Positions 20,243-28,900 of a stretch of DNA of 64,000 nt are shown here, piece after piece. Position 1 is the stretch's first letter. Each line of letters opens with the position of its first letter. This stretch comes from Planctomycetota bacterium (lineage in GTDB: Bacteria > Planctomycetota > Phycisphaerae > Phycisphaerales > UBA1924): positions 82,364 through 146,363 of the forward strand of contig JAFEBP010000013.1 in the NCBI GenBank assembly GCA_018242605.1, read 5' to 3'. The position numbers and the translations under genes are program-made. The notes below the pieces were generated by a model. The model worked only from the letters and a program-made list of their open reading frames with translations, ran no database searches and had not been told where the DNA came from.

Positions 20243-21700
20243 ATGAAACACACCACAATTTCCGTGTCAAACTGCTTTGCGGTGTTCGATCGCCTCGTGC
20301 GCCGCGGTCTGATCGCCGGCGCTTTCGCGCTGTTCATTCCCATCTTGATCGCGTCGGCGCAGGAGGTGGAGTGGACCAGGAGGATGGTTGCTGGGCCATC
20401 GCCAAGGTGCTTTCACGCGATGGCCTACGACGCCGCCCGAGGAGTCACCGTTCTCTTTGGAGGATTGACCCCGGAAGTCTCGTATACCGGTGACACCTGG
20501 GAGTGGAACGGCAAGACATGGACCCAGCGCTACGTGGAGGGCCCGTCGCCACGGGGCCGCCACGCGATGGCCTACGACTCGATTCGCGGCGTCACCGTTC
20601 TCTTCGGGGGAGAGGTGAGCTACCCCGGGGAAGATATAGCTGACGCCCAAACTTGGGAATGGAACGGGACCGCGTGGACCCTGCGGGCGGACACAGGACC
20701 TTCGCCGCGCGTCGATCACACGATGGCGTTCGACACCGTACGAGGCGTGACTGTCCTGTTCGGTGGCGCGAACAACGACTTCAGCCGCAGCGGCGAGACC
20801 TGGGAATGGGACGGACTCACCTGGACACTGCGCGCCCGCGACGGACCGGCTCCGCAGCGATGGCACGCGATGGCGTACGACTCAGGACGCGGCGTGACGG
20901 TGCTCCTGGGAGGCGATTTCCTGGCTCCAACCGAGACGTGGGAATGGAGTCAGTCTGTCTGGAAGCAACAAACTGTGCCCCCGCCCGCGTGGCAATACGA
21001 CCACGAGATGGCATACGACTCCAGTCGGCTTGTCACAGTGATGTTCGGAGGTTACAAGTACTACAGCGGCTCATCCGACGAGACCTGGGAATGGGATGGG
21101 TCGGATTGGGCCCGGCGGGCGATCGAGGGGCCCACGCCGCGACATGACCATGCGATGGCGTATGACTCGGGCCGGTCTGTGACCGTGCTCTTCGGCGGAG
21201 ACAACTACCCGGAAGGGATGGCCGACGACACCTGGGAGTTGGGAGCCCCCTGCGCCGCGCCCGTCTTTACCGCTCAGCCGATCGGCGGCACATTCTACGC
21301 GGGCGAAGAAATCGTACTGACCGCGTCGCTCAATGCCGCGACGGGAGTCCGGTGCCGATGGCAGCACAACGGCTCGGACCTCACTGATTCTGCGAACTAC
21401 TCCGGATCAACAACACTCACCCTGAGGATCAACGCGACCGATCAATCGCAATCCGGTTCCTACACGATCTCCGCCACGAACTCGTGCGGCACGGCCAAGA
21501 GCGATGCAGCTGTGATCGAGATCGATCCATGCCTGGCGGATTTCAACGATGACGGTGGGGTTGACATCGATGATGTCAGCATGTACTTCGCGTACTGGGA
21601 GTCAGGCGTTGGCATCGCCGATGTCAACCGCGACGGAGGCATCGACGGGGCCGACGTACAGACGTTCTTCATCCGGTGGGAAGGAGGATCCTGCGAGTAA
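20243..21700 (+). CDS. Secreted 6-Kelch-repeat protein with GC-type dockerin C-terminus
   Basis: 485 residues, a shorter paralogue of the preceding protein. The ATG at 20243 follows AAGGGG. The signal peptide ends at ASA|Q. Six HAMAYD-x-x-RGVTVLFGG / TWEWNG repeats would fill one six-bladed propeller. One Ig-like domain follows (RCRWQHNGSDL … YTISATNSCG). The tail is atypical: the first loop reads DFNDDGGVDIDDV, with Ile-Asp in place of Gly-x, and the protein ends GGSCE with a Glu after the Cys. It probably arose by tandem duplication and repeat loss or gain from the 17696 gene. Confidence 0.85.
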   Translation: MKHTTISVSNCFAVFDRLVRRGLIAGAFALFIPILIASAQEVEWTRRMVAGPSPRCFHAMAYDAARGVTVLFGGLTPEVSYTGDTWEWNGKTWTQRYVEGPSPRGRHAMAYDSIRGVTVLFGGEVSYPGEDIADAQTWEWNGTAWTLRADTGPSPRVDHTMAFDTVRGVTVLFGGANNDFSRSGETWEWDGLTWTLRARDGPAPQRWHAMAYDSGRGVTVLLGGDFLAPTETWEWSQSVWKQQTVPPPAWQYDHEMAYDSSRLVTVMFGGYKYYSGSSDETWEWDGSDWARRAIEGPTPRHDHAMAYDSGRSVTVLFGGDNYPEGMADDTWELGAPCAAPVFTAQPIGGTFYAGEEIVLTASLNAATGVRCRWQHNGSDLTDSANYSGSTTLTLRINATDQSQSGSYTISATNSCGTAKSDAAVIEIDPCLADFNDDGGVDIDDVSMYFAYWESGVGIADVNRDGGIDGADVQTFFIRWEGGSCE

Positions 21701-21978
21701 GGCTGCACACGCCATCGCGACATTGATTCCGCGGCCGAAGCAACGGTCTAGCGCTTGGTCCACCCGTGACAGGTCGGCGCCCGGCATCATCGCGCCCGCG
21801 TTGACCCTTGCGGTGTAAGCAGCGGTCAGCATCGGCGAAGGGCTCAACGGTGCCGCGACCGGCAACTCGCCGCTGTCGGGTCCTTTCGAACACCGCTTCA
21901 TATTGCCGCTGTCGCCCGCAAGAACATCGTCGCTCGCACACATTGGTCCGTGTAGGGCTGACGTTCCGGAGCCAACTG

Positions 21979-23292
21979 ATGCGCGAAGTTCAACTTGTGT
22001 TCGGCCTGGCGATCGCCGCGGGGGGTGCGTGCGCGCAGGAGCCTTGCGCCCCGCGTTGGCAGGGGTTCGCCCTGAACGATGCCGGGCACGTGCTCTATGC
22101 CGACGCCTCGGGCCCGACGCTGTACGTGGGCGGTTCGTTCACCACGCCCGCGGCGTACATCGCGGCGTTCACCGGCGACGGCTTCGCACCCGTGGGCGGC
22201 AATCTGCACGGCGACGTGCGGAGCATCACGCGCCACAACGACGGCGGCGGCTCAACGCTCTACGTCGCCGGATTCATCGGCGTGCCCCGGTCCGCCGGAT
22301 TCAGCGACAACGTGGCGCGGCTTGAAAACGGGGCCTTCGTGCCGTTCGGCTCCGCGGGCACGAGTTCCTGGATGTCGGCGCTCACCTCGTACAACTTCGG
22401 CGCGGGCCCGCGCCTCATGGGCAGCGGCGGATTCGGCTTCCCCTGCGAGTACGTCACCGAATGGACGGGCTCGGCGTGGCAGTGCATGGGCCAGGGCCTG
22501 GGGTCTGTCGTGACCGACTCGGTGGTCTTTGACGATGGCTCGGGCCGCGCGCTCTTCTGCGTCGGTTCGCTCATCGTCAACGGCGCGCCGTTCTCCGAGG
22601 GCATCGGCATCGGCAAGTGGAACGGCACCGCGTGGTCCACCGTGAACGGCGGCATCCGCGGCGGCTCAGGCACCACCTGCACCGTGTTCGACGCGGGCTC
22701 GGGCCCCGAGCTCATCGTCGGCGGATCCTTCCTGGGCGCCGGCCCCACCTCCGGCTGGACGCAGGCCCGCAACATCGCGCGCTGGAACGGCCAGCGCTGG
22801 GCCCCGCTGGGGGCGGGCCTGAACAACCAGGTCCGCGCGCTGGCGGTGTTCGATGACGGCTCGGGGCCCAAGCTGTACGCCGCGGGCGACTTCACCATCG
22901 CGGGCACCGCGCCCGCGCAGCGCCTGGCGCGCTGGGACGGAACAGCCTGGTCTGCCTGCCCGGCGGGCGGAGTTCCCACCGGCACCATCAATGACATGAC
23001 GGTGTTCGATCCGGACGGGAATGGGCCGCAGATGCCATACCTCGCGGTCACCGGGTCGTTCGGCGCGGTCGCGGGCGGCGCCATCGCGGCGGCCAACTTC
23101 GCCCTGCTCGTGCCCGGCCGCTCCACAGGAGACTTCAACCAGGACGGCGGTGTCGACGGCGCGGATGTCGAGGCGTTCTTTGAGTCGTGGGAGGCGGGAG
23201 ACGCGGCGGCGGACCTCAACGGCGACGGCGGTGTCGACGGCTCGGATGTGGCCGCCTTCTTTGTCGCGTGGTCTTCGGGGCTGTGCGGCTAA
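21979..23292 (+). CDS. Secreted propeller-like repeat protein with GC-type dockerin C-terminus
   Basis: 437 residues. GGAG stands 7 nt before the ATG at 21979, and the signal peptide ends at ACA|Q. The body has six or so degenerate repeats of the form D-x-G-x-G-x-x-L-Y/F-x-x-G-x-F with IARWNG-x-x-W-x-x-LG. They resemble the delta-60-type repeats of the neighbours but with DDGSGPKLYAAGDF in place of LPDGDVIVGG. The C-terminus has loops DFNQDGGVDGADV and DLNGDGGVDGSDV, then an unusual WSSGLCG end in which the common WEAGGC is altered. Confidence 0.83.
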   Translation: MREVQLVFGLAIAAGGACAQEPCAPRWQGFALNDAGHVLYADASGPTLYVGGSFTTPAAYIAAFTGDGFAPVGGNLHGDVRSITRHNDGGGSTLYVAGFIGVPRSAGFSDNVARLENGAFVPFGSAGTSSWMSALTSYNFGAGPRLMGSGGFGFPCEYVTEWTGSAWQCMGQGLGSVVTDSVVFDDGSGRALFCVGSLIVNGAPFSEGIGIGKWNGTAWSTVNGGIRGGSGTTCTVFDAGSGPELIVGGSFLGAGPTSGWTQARNIARWNGQRWAPLGAGLNNQVRALAVFDDGSGPKLYAAGDFTIAGTAPAQRLARWDGTAWSACPAGGVPTGTINDMTVFDPDGNGPQMPYLAVTGSFGAVAGGAIAAANFALLVPGRSTGDFNQDGGVDGADVEAFFESWEAGDAAADLNGDGGVDGSDVAAFFVAWSSGLCG

Positions 23293-23340
23293 CCTTGCTC
23301 GTCCCACCGTGTCGTGGATGGGTACCCCGAGCGATCGACC

Positions 23341-24165
23341 ATGGCCAACAAACACCCTGCCGTGTTGCTTTCCATCCTGTTCGCGTGCGCCCCAGCCGGG
23401 GCCCAGCCGATGTGGACATCGGAGGCCCGCTCCGTGAACGCGAATGTCTATGCCAACGCCGGCACGAACGGAGACTCGCAATCGTCCGGGGGCCACCTGC
23501 TCCCGTTCGAGGGCTCCATCGGGCCCGTCGCCTCGGGCCCGTGCAGCTTCGACGGGATGGAATACGGCGAGTCCTCCGCCACCGCCGCCGTGACCCAGCA
23601 ATCTTCGTTCACCGAACGGGGCCTCATCGCCGTCGGTTCCGCCGCGATCTACTTGAGCGAGTCCAATCAGAACGTCGTCTGCGGCTCCTCCGGAGACGCC
23701 AGCAGCGTGGGCACCGTGGAGTTCACGCTTGGGGCCGGTTCCGCCTTCACACTCACGTACAACCTTGTCTCGGTCATCGGCGCCGCCAGCGTCGATCTCT
23801 ACCACCGCGATTCAGACACGTACGTCTTCATCCTCGCGGCGACCAGCCAGGGAACGCTCGCTGATGTGATCGTCGGCGACCTCCCCGCGGGTCGATACCT
23901 CCTGAGCTGGGGCGCTTCAGTCGCCACGCAAACCGGCGGTCCCGCGAATGTCACCACCTCGTACGACTTCAACCTTCAGATCGGCGGCGCCGGTCCGTGC
24001 ATCGGAGACTTCAACCAAGACGGCGGCGTTGACGGCGCGGACGTCGAAGCGTTCTTTGTGCCATGGCAGGAGGGGGACGCCGCGGCGGACGTGAACGGCG
24101 ACGGCGGCGTTGACGGCGCGGACGTTGAGACGTTCTTCCTCGCGTGGCAGGCCGGGGGCTGCTGA
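23341..24165 (+). CDS. Secreted protein of unknown fold with GC-type dockerin C-terminus
   Basis: 274 residues. The signal peptide ends at AGA|Q. The mature region (~residues 25-215) is Ser/Ala/Gly-rich and probably a single beta-sandwich. No family was recognised. It ends with two EF-hand-like loops (DFNQDGGVDGADV and DVNGDGGVDGADV) and QAGGC. The start at 23341 is chosen because it opens on the signal peptide. An in-frame ATG at 23314 would add nine residues, and neither has a strong ribosome-binding site. It lies 48 bp after the previous stop and 54 bp before the protease gene, so it may sit in one operon with both. Confidence 0.78.
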   Translation: MANKHPAVLLSILFACAPAGAQPMWTSEARSVNANVYANAGTNGDSQSSGGHLLPFEGSIGPVASGPCSFDGMEYGESSATAAVTQQSSFTERGLIAVGSAAIYLSESNQNVVCGSSGDASSVGTVEFTLGAGSAFTLTYNLVSVIGAASVDLYHRDSDTYVFILAATSQGTLADVIVGDLPAGRYLLSWGASVATQTGGPANVTTSYDFNLQIGGAGPCIGDFNQDGGVDGADVEAFFVPWQEGDAAADVNGDGGVDGADVETFFLAWQAGGC

Positions 24166-24219
24166 ACCGATACCATCGTCCCGGGTGCGGCGAAAGCGCT
24201 GACCCCGGAGGACCGATCG

Positions 24220-25683
24220 ATGCGAGTTCCGCTAGCGCTCGTGCTGTGCATGGTTTCCACCGCTTCCTCGCCCGGGCAGGAGGGCTTTGGCGGTGCGGTT
24301 CGCCGCGGCCCGTTCCAACAGGCCGCGGTGCTCTCGCTGGTGCCGTCCTTTGATTCGCGGGATCCACTCCCGTTCCTGCCTCCGTACCGCGCGGCCGCCG
24401 TCGCGTGCTTTGACCCAACCTCACCGCCCGCGCCGGAGGTGATCGAAGCGCTCGAGGGCCTCATGAACGGGTACGGGCCGCGGTACGTCATCACCGCGCG
24501 CTGGACGAGCACCGCCGCGGGCAACGCGGGCCCCATCGGCAACCCGCCGACGCTCACGTACAGCCTGGTGCCCGACGGCGTGTACATCCCCGGCCAGAAC
24601 TTCGAGCCCGACAGCGTCAACTACCTCTTCACGGTCATGAACACCCGCTTCGGCGGCAACACCGCGCTCTGGCAGGCCAAGGTCGATCAGGCGTTCGCGG
24701 CGTGGGCGCTCAACTCGGGCGTGCGGATCTCCCGCGTGAGCGACGACGGCGCGCCCTGGCCCGGCAGCCCCGGCCAGGCCGGACTGCGGGGCGACATCCG
24801 CCTGGCGATGCACCCCATGGACGGAGTCAACGGCGTGCTCGCCGCCGCGAGAATCCCGACCATCGGCGACATCGTGCTGGACTCCTCCGAGAACTGGGCC
24901 GCGCCCGGCAACGACTATCGATTCCTGCGCAACGTGCTTGCCCATGAAGCGGGGCACGCGCTGGGATTCAATCATGTGGGCCCCACCGACAGCACCAAGC
25001 TCATGGAGCCGTTCTATTTCAATGACCGAGACGGCCCGCTCGACGATGACATCCGCGCCGCCCACCGGAACTACGGCGACCCCGACGAGAACAACGACTC
25101 CATCGCCGCCCCGACCGCGCTGGGCGCGCTGAACCCCGACGCGACGCTCACGCGCGTAAAGCTCTCGCTGGACGGCGCGGCCGACACCGATTACTTCGCG
25201 TTCACGCTCACCCAGCGTTCGCAGGTGATGGCCGCCGCGTCGCCGGTGGGGTCCAGTTACTTTGTCGGCCCGTACAACGGCACCAACACGCTCACCAACA
25301 CGCTGTCGATGCAGTCGCTCTCCGTGCAGTTGCTCACCACGGCGGGCGGCACGATCTCCGCGTCGCCCGCGCACGCCCCGGGCGTGAGCGGCCAGACCCC
25401 GCCCGCGCCGCTCGACTCCGGCGACTACATCGTCAAGGTCTTCAGCCCCGCCGGCAGCACCGACAACGTCCAGCGCTACACGCTGACGCTCACGGCCTTC
25501 GGCCTGCCTCCTTGCTTCGCCGACTTTAATCAGGACGGCGGAATCGACGGTGCCGACGCCGATGCGTTCTTCGCCGCGTGGGAGCTCGGCCTGCCCGAGG
25601 CCGACGTGAACCAGGACGGCGGCGTGGACGGGAGCGACGTGACCACGTTCTTCGCGGCGTGGGAAGCGGGCGGCTGCGGCTGA
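24220..25683 (+). CDS. Matrixin-like (M10) secreted zinc metalloprotease with GC-type dockerin C-terminus
   Basis: 487 residues with GGAGG 8 nt before the ATG. The short signal peptide ends around SPG|Q. The catalytic zinc motif HEAGHALGFNH puts the ligands at His242, His246 and His252 with Glu243 as general base. A Met follows at LMEP, as expected for the Met-turn of metzincins. N-terminal to it are the strands normal for matrixins (WQAKVDQAFAAWA … DIVLDSSENW). After the catalytic domain comes a PPC-like region (D-T-D-Y-F-A-F-T-L … DSGDYIVKVFSPAG). The dockerin-like tail ends GGCG. It probably degrades extracellular protein. Confidence 0.88.
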   Translation: MRVPLALVLCMVSTASSPGQEGFGGAVRRGPFQQAAVLSLVPSFDSRDPLPFLPPYRAAAVACFDPTSPPAPEVIEALEGLMNGYGPRYVITARWTSTAAGNAGPIGNPPTLTYSLVPDGVYIPGQNFEPDSVNYLFTVMNTRFGGNTALWQAKVDQAFAAWALNSGVRISRVSDDGAPWPGSPGQAGLRGDIRLAMHPMDGVNGVLAAARIPTIGDIVLDSSENWAAPGNDYRFLRNVLAHEAGHALGFNHVGPTDSTKLMEPFYFNDRDGPLDDDIRAAHRNYGDPDENNDSIAAPTALGALNPDATLTRVKLSLDGAADTDYFAFTLTQRSQVMAAASPVGSSYFVGPYNGTNTLTNTLSMQSLSVQLLTTAGGTISASPAHAPGVSGQTPPAPLDSGDYIVKVFSPAGSTDNVQRYTLTLTAFGLPPCFADFNQDGGIDGADADAFFAAWELGLPEADVNQDGGVDGSDVTTFFAAWEAGGCG

Positions 25684-25749
25684 CCCCGGGCGGGTGTGGC
25701 CTCGCGATAGGCGCACGCCCACGGGTCTGCGCGGCGTCGGGTGCTTTGA

Positions 25750-25797
25750 GGGAAATATCCCTGATCGCGCAGCGGCGTCTCGCGTCGCCGCGTGCGC
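25750..25797 (+). promoter_or_regulatory. GGGAA palindrome plus GC hairpin
   Basis: GGGAAATATCCC (25750-25761) followed by TGAT and then an 11-bp stem with one bulged base (25767-25777 with 25786-25797). The palindrome ends 182 bp before the 25944 start. It has the same palindrome-then-hairpin arrangement and spacing as the site at 17504-17549. Confidence 0.48.
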
Positions 25798-25943
25798 GGA
25801 GTATGCTGATACACATCAGTGAGTCTTCGACATCGCGTGATCGGCTATTGCCGGACATTCAAGACCAACTGATGGCGACCATGTCGCTGAGTGGTTTACG
25901 CGCGCACGCGTGACCCAGCGTCTCCACCAAAAGGGGAAAGACC

Positions 25944-28874
25944 ATGACCCGTCTTTCGCGGAGTCGATCGAATCTCGTCTGTCATCATTTTCTACGGATC
26001 GGTTCGGCGTGCGGGCCCGGCGCGCTCGCTGCGCCTGCCGCGGGTGTGTGCGGAATTTCACACGCCCAGAAACCCCGACGGTCCCAACTGGAAGACGCAA
26101 GCCGATCGCCGCGAGTTCACCGGGCGATGACGCATCACACCGCGCGCGGCGTGACCGTGCTTTTCGGCCGAGCTCGGGAAGATCGCATCGGCCCAACCTG
26201 GGACCACGAAGATACCGCCCGGACCGGGCGAGTGCTCGGCGGCCCGTCGGCTGTTGTCGCCCTGATCCTTCTGCTGCTGTCCACCTTTGGCACGCCTGCC
26301 CGGGCTCAGTGCCTCGCGGGATGGCTGCCGAGCGAGAGCGTTCCCGGTATTGGCGACGGTGTCCTCGCTCTGGCGACACTCCCTAGCGGTGACGTCATCG
26401 CGGGCGGGACGTTTACGACGGCTGGCGGCGTGCCGGCGAACTACATCGCCCGTTACAACCCAACCACCCGGGTCTGGTCCGCGTTGGGATCGGGCACGAA
26501 TGCCTTCCTCTGGGCTGTTGCAGTCCTGCCGGACGGTGATGTGATTGCAGGCGGGAGGTTCACCTCCGCCGGTGGTGTAGCGGCCAACTCCATCGCTCGA
26601 TATCACCCGACCACGGGCCTCTGGTCCGCGTTGGGGTCTGGTGCAAACGCCGATGTCCACGTCTTCGTCGTCCTGCCCGATGGTGACATGATCGTGGGCG
26701 GAAGCTTCACCACGGCCGGGGGCATGGCGGCGAACCACATCGCCCGCTACAACCCAACCACTGGCGTTTGGTCCGCGCTGGGATCGGGATTGAATAGCAC
26801 CGTCTACTCCCTCGCGCTTCTACCCGGCGGCGATCTAATCGTGGGCGGGGAGTTCGATTTCGCCGGCGGCGTGATGGCGAACCACATCGCCCGCTACAAC
26901 CCAACCTCAGGCACCTGGTCCGCACTTGGAGAGGGGGTGGCTGACAGCAACTTCACATCCGTCGACGCCCTCGCAGTCCTGCCTGGCGGCGACGTGATCG
27001 CGGGTGGAAACTTCAACAGGGCCGGGGGTGCGGCCGCGAAACGCATCGCGCGTTACAACCCAGCCACAGGCATCTGGTCCGCTCTTGGCGCGGGGACAAC
27101 CGACGACGTATCGGCCATGTCGCTCCTGCCAGGTGGAGACCTGATCGTGGGCGGGCGGTTCACCATGGCCGGGGGCATCGCGGCCAGCAAGATCGCTCGC
27201 TACAACCCGGTCACAGGCGCTTGGTCCGCCTTGGGATCCGGGATTAGTGGCGACTCAGAGTTCAACGTCGTTCAAGTCAGAGCCCTCACAGTTCTGCCGG
27301 GCGGTGATGTTGTTGTCGGCGGGTGGTTCGGCTCGGCCGGAGGTGTAATCGCGAGCCACATTGCCCGCTACAACCCAACCACAGACCTCTGGGCCGGGCG
27401 GGGATCGGGAATGAACGACGATGTCCACTCCCTCGCGATCCTGCCGGGCGGGGATGTGATCATTGGAGGGCAATTCACAACGGCCGATGGTGTGTCGGCG
27501 AATCACATCGCTCGCTACAACCCGACCACCCGCACGTATTCCGCGCTCGGTTCCGGCATCAATACGTTGTACTCAAACGTCACCGCCCTTGCGGTTCTGC
27601 CCGGCGGTGATGTCATCGCGGGCGGCAACTTCACCATGGCCGGCGGCGTTACGGCAAACTCCATCGCTCGCTACAACCCGACCACGGGCGTCTTTTCCGC
27701 ACTTAGTTCGGGGATGGGTACGTTGTACCCAAGCGTCCTCGCCCTCGCGGTTCTTCCGGGTGGGGACGTAATTGCGGGAGGGACCTTCACCATGGCCGGG
27801 GGCGTTCCTGCAAACTATATCGCCCGCTATAACCCGACCACCGGAGTGTGGTCCTCGCTGGGCGCGGGGACAGACGGCTTGGTCTACGCCCTCGCGCTCC
27901 TGCCGGGCGGGGATGTGATCGCGGGCGGGACCTTTACCGCGACCGGGGGCACGACGGCAGGCTACATCGCTCGCTACAACCCCACCACACGGGTCTGGTC
28001 CACTCTGAGTTCGGGGATGGACCGCTTCGTCGTCGCCCTCGCCGTCTTGCCGGACGGAGATGTGATCGCGGGTGGAAACTTCACCAGAGCCGGTGGCGCG
28101 GCGGCCACATATGTCGCGCGCTACAGCCCGACCACCGGCACTTGGTCCCCACTGGGAGCGGGGATAGAAATATCCAATAACGGCTCCGTGTACGCCCTCG
28201 CGGTCCTGCCGGACGGTGACGTCATCGTGGGCGGGGATTTCATCAGGGCCGGAGGCGTCGCGACCAACTACATCTCCCGATTCAACCCGACCACCGGCGT
28301 CTGGTCCGCACTCGGAGCGGGGACAAACGGCAGCGTCAGAACGCTCGCTGTTCTGCCGGGCGGCGACGTGCTCGCGGGGGGTTTCTTCTCCACCGCGGGC
28401 GGGAACGAGTCGGCGTATTTCGCTCGATACACCTTCGGGAGCTCCGTCGCGAAGATCACCTCGCAGCCGCAGAACACATCCGCTTGCCTCGCCGGCAGCG
28501 CGATCTTCTCAGTTACCGCCACGAGCGATGAGCCCCTCACCTACCAATGGCGCAAGGACACCGTCGCGATCGAAACGGTAACGAACCCTTCCGCCGCGAC
28601 GATGACGCTGATGCTCACCGATCTATCGGCCGCCGATGTCGGTTCGTACGACTGCATCGTCACCAACGTCTGCGGCAGCACCACCACCAACCCAGCCACC
28701 CTCACCATCTGCATCGGAGACTTTGACTGTGACGGCGGCGCTGATGGCGCTGACGTAGGCGCGTTCTTTGGTGCCTGGGAAGCAGGAGAAGCGCGGAGTG
28801 ATGTGAACGCCGACGGCGGCGTCGACGGCGCCGATGTAGACACATTCTTCGAGCACTGGGAAGCGGGCTGCTGA
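25944..28874 (+). CDS. Secreted 14-fold delta-60 repeat protein with relic Kelch N-terminus and GC-type dockerin C-terminus
   Basis: 976 residues with a strong AAAGGGGAAA site before the ATG. Residues 1-41 look like a first signal peptide ending at HA|Q. Residues 61-75 (AMTHHTARGVTVLFG) are a decayed Kelch repeat of the kind in the 17696 and 20243 proteins. A second hydrophobic segment (102-120) ends ARA|Q, after which the mature protein begins. Fourteen delta-60-type repeats (LPGGDVIAGG … IARYNPTTGVWSALGSG) fill ~residues 125-830. An Ig-like domain follows (YQWRKDT … YDCIVTNVCG). The tail has loops DFDCDGGADGADV and DVNADGGVDGADV and ends EAGC. Which signal peptide works is open. Confidence 0.85.
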   Translation: MTRLSRSRSNLVCHHFLRIGSACGPGALAAPAAGVCGISHAQKPRRSQLEDASRSPRVHRAMTHHTARGVTVLFGRAREDRIGPTWDHEDTARTGRVLGGPSAVVALILLLLSTFGTPARAQCLAGWLPSESVPGIGDGVLALATLPSGDVIAGGTFTTAGGVPANYIARYNPTTRVWSALGSGTNAFLWAVAVLPDGDVIAGGRFTSAGGVAANSIARYHPTTGLWSALGSGANADVHVFVVLPDGDMIVGGSFTTAGGMAANHIARYNPTTGVWSALGSGLNSTVYSLALLPGGDLIVGGEFDFAGGVMANHIARYNPTSGTWSALGEGVADSNFTSVDALAVLPGGDVIAGGNFNRAGGAAAKRIARYNPATGIWSALGAGTTDDVSAMSLLPGGDLIVGGRFTMAGGIAASKIARYNPVTGAWSALGSGISGDSEFNVVQVRALTVLPGGDVVVGGWFGSAGGVIASHIARYNPTTDLWAGRGSGMNDDVHSLAILPGGDVIIGGQFTTADGVSANHIARYNPTTRTYSALGSGINTLYSNVTALAVLPGGDVIAGGNFTMAGGVTANSIARYNPTTGVFSALSSGMGTLYPSVLALAVLPGGDVIAGGTFTMAGGVPANYIARYNPTTGVWSSLGAGTDGLVYALALLPGGDVIAGGTFTATGGTTAGYIARYNPTTRVWSTLSSGMDRFVVALAVLPDGDVIAGGNFTRAGGAAATYVARYSPTTGTWSPLGAGIEISNNGSVYALAVLPDGDVIVGGDFIRAGGVATNYISRFNPTTGVWSALGAGTNGSVRTLAVLPGGDVLAGGFFSTAGGNESAYFARYTFGSSVAKITSQPQNTSACLAGSAIFSVTATSDEPLTYQWRKDTVAIETVTNPSAATMTLMLTDLSAADVGSYDCIVTNVCGSTTTNPATLTICIGDFDCDGGADGADVGAFFGAWEAGEARSDVNADGGVDGADVDTFFEHWEAGC
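26350..28420 (+). repeat. Coding tandem repeat, ~150-bp period, 14 copies
   Basis: In-frame tandem repeat that encodes the fourteen delta-60-type units of the 25944 gene. The GCCGGGGG and CGCTACAACCC segments recur with little change, so neighbouring copies are alike enough for slippage or unequal crossing-over. Confidence 0.85.
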
Positions 28875-28900
28875 GCCTTCACTCTAAAAAGGAGTCAGTT

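Noticed and set aside
26350..28420. Regularly spaced repeats that could be taken for a CRISPR array
   Set aside because: The ~150-bp period is in frame, codes for delta-60-type units and lacks short identical repeats with unique spacers.
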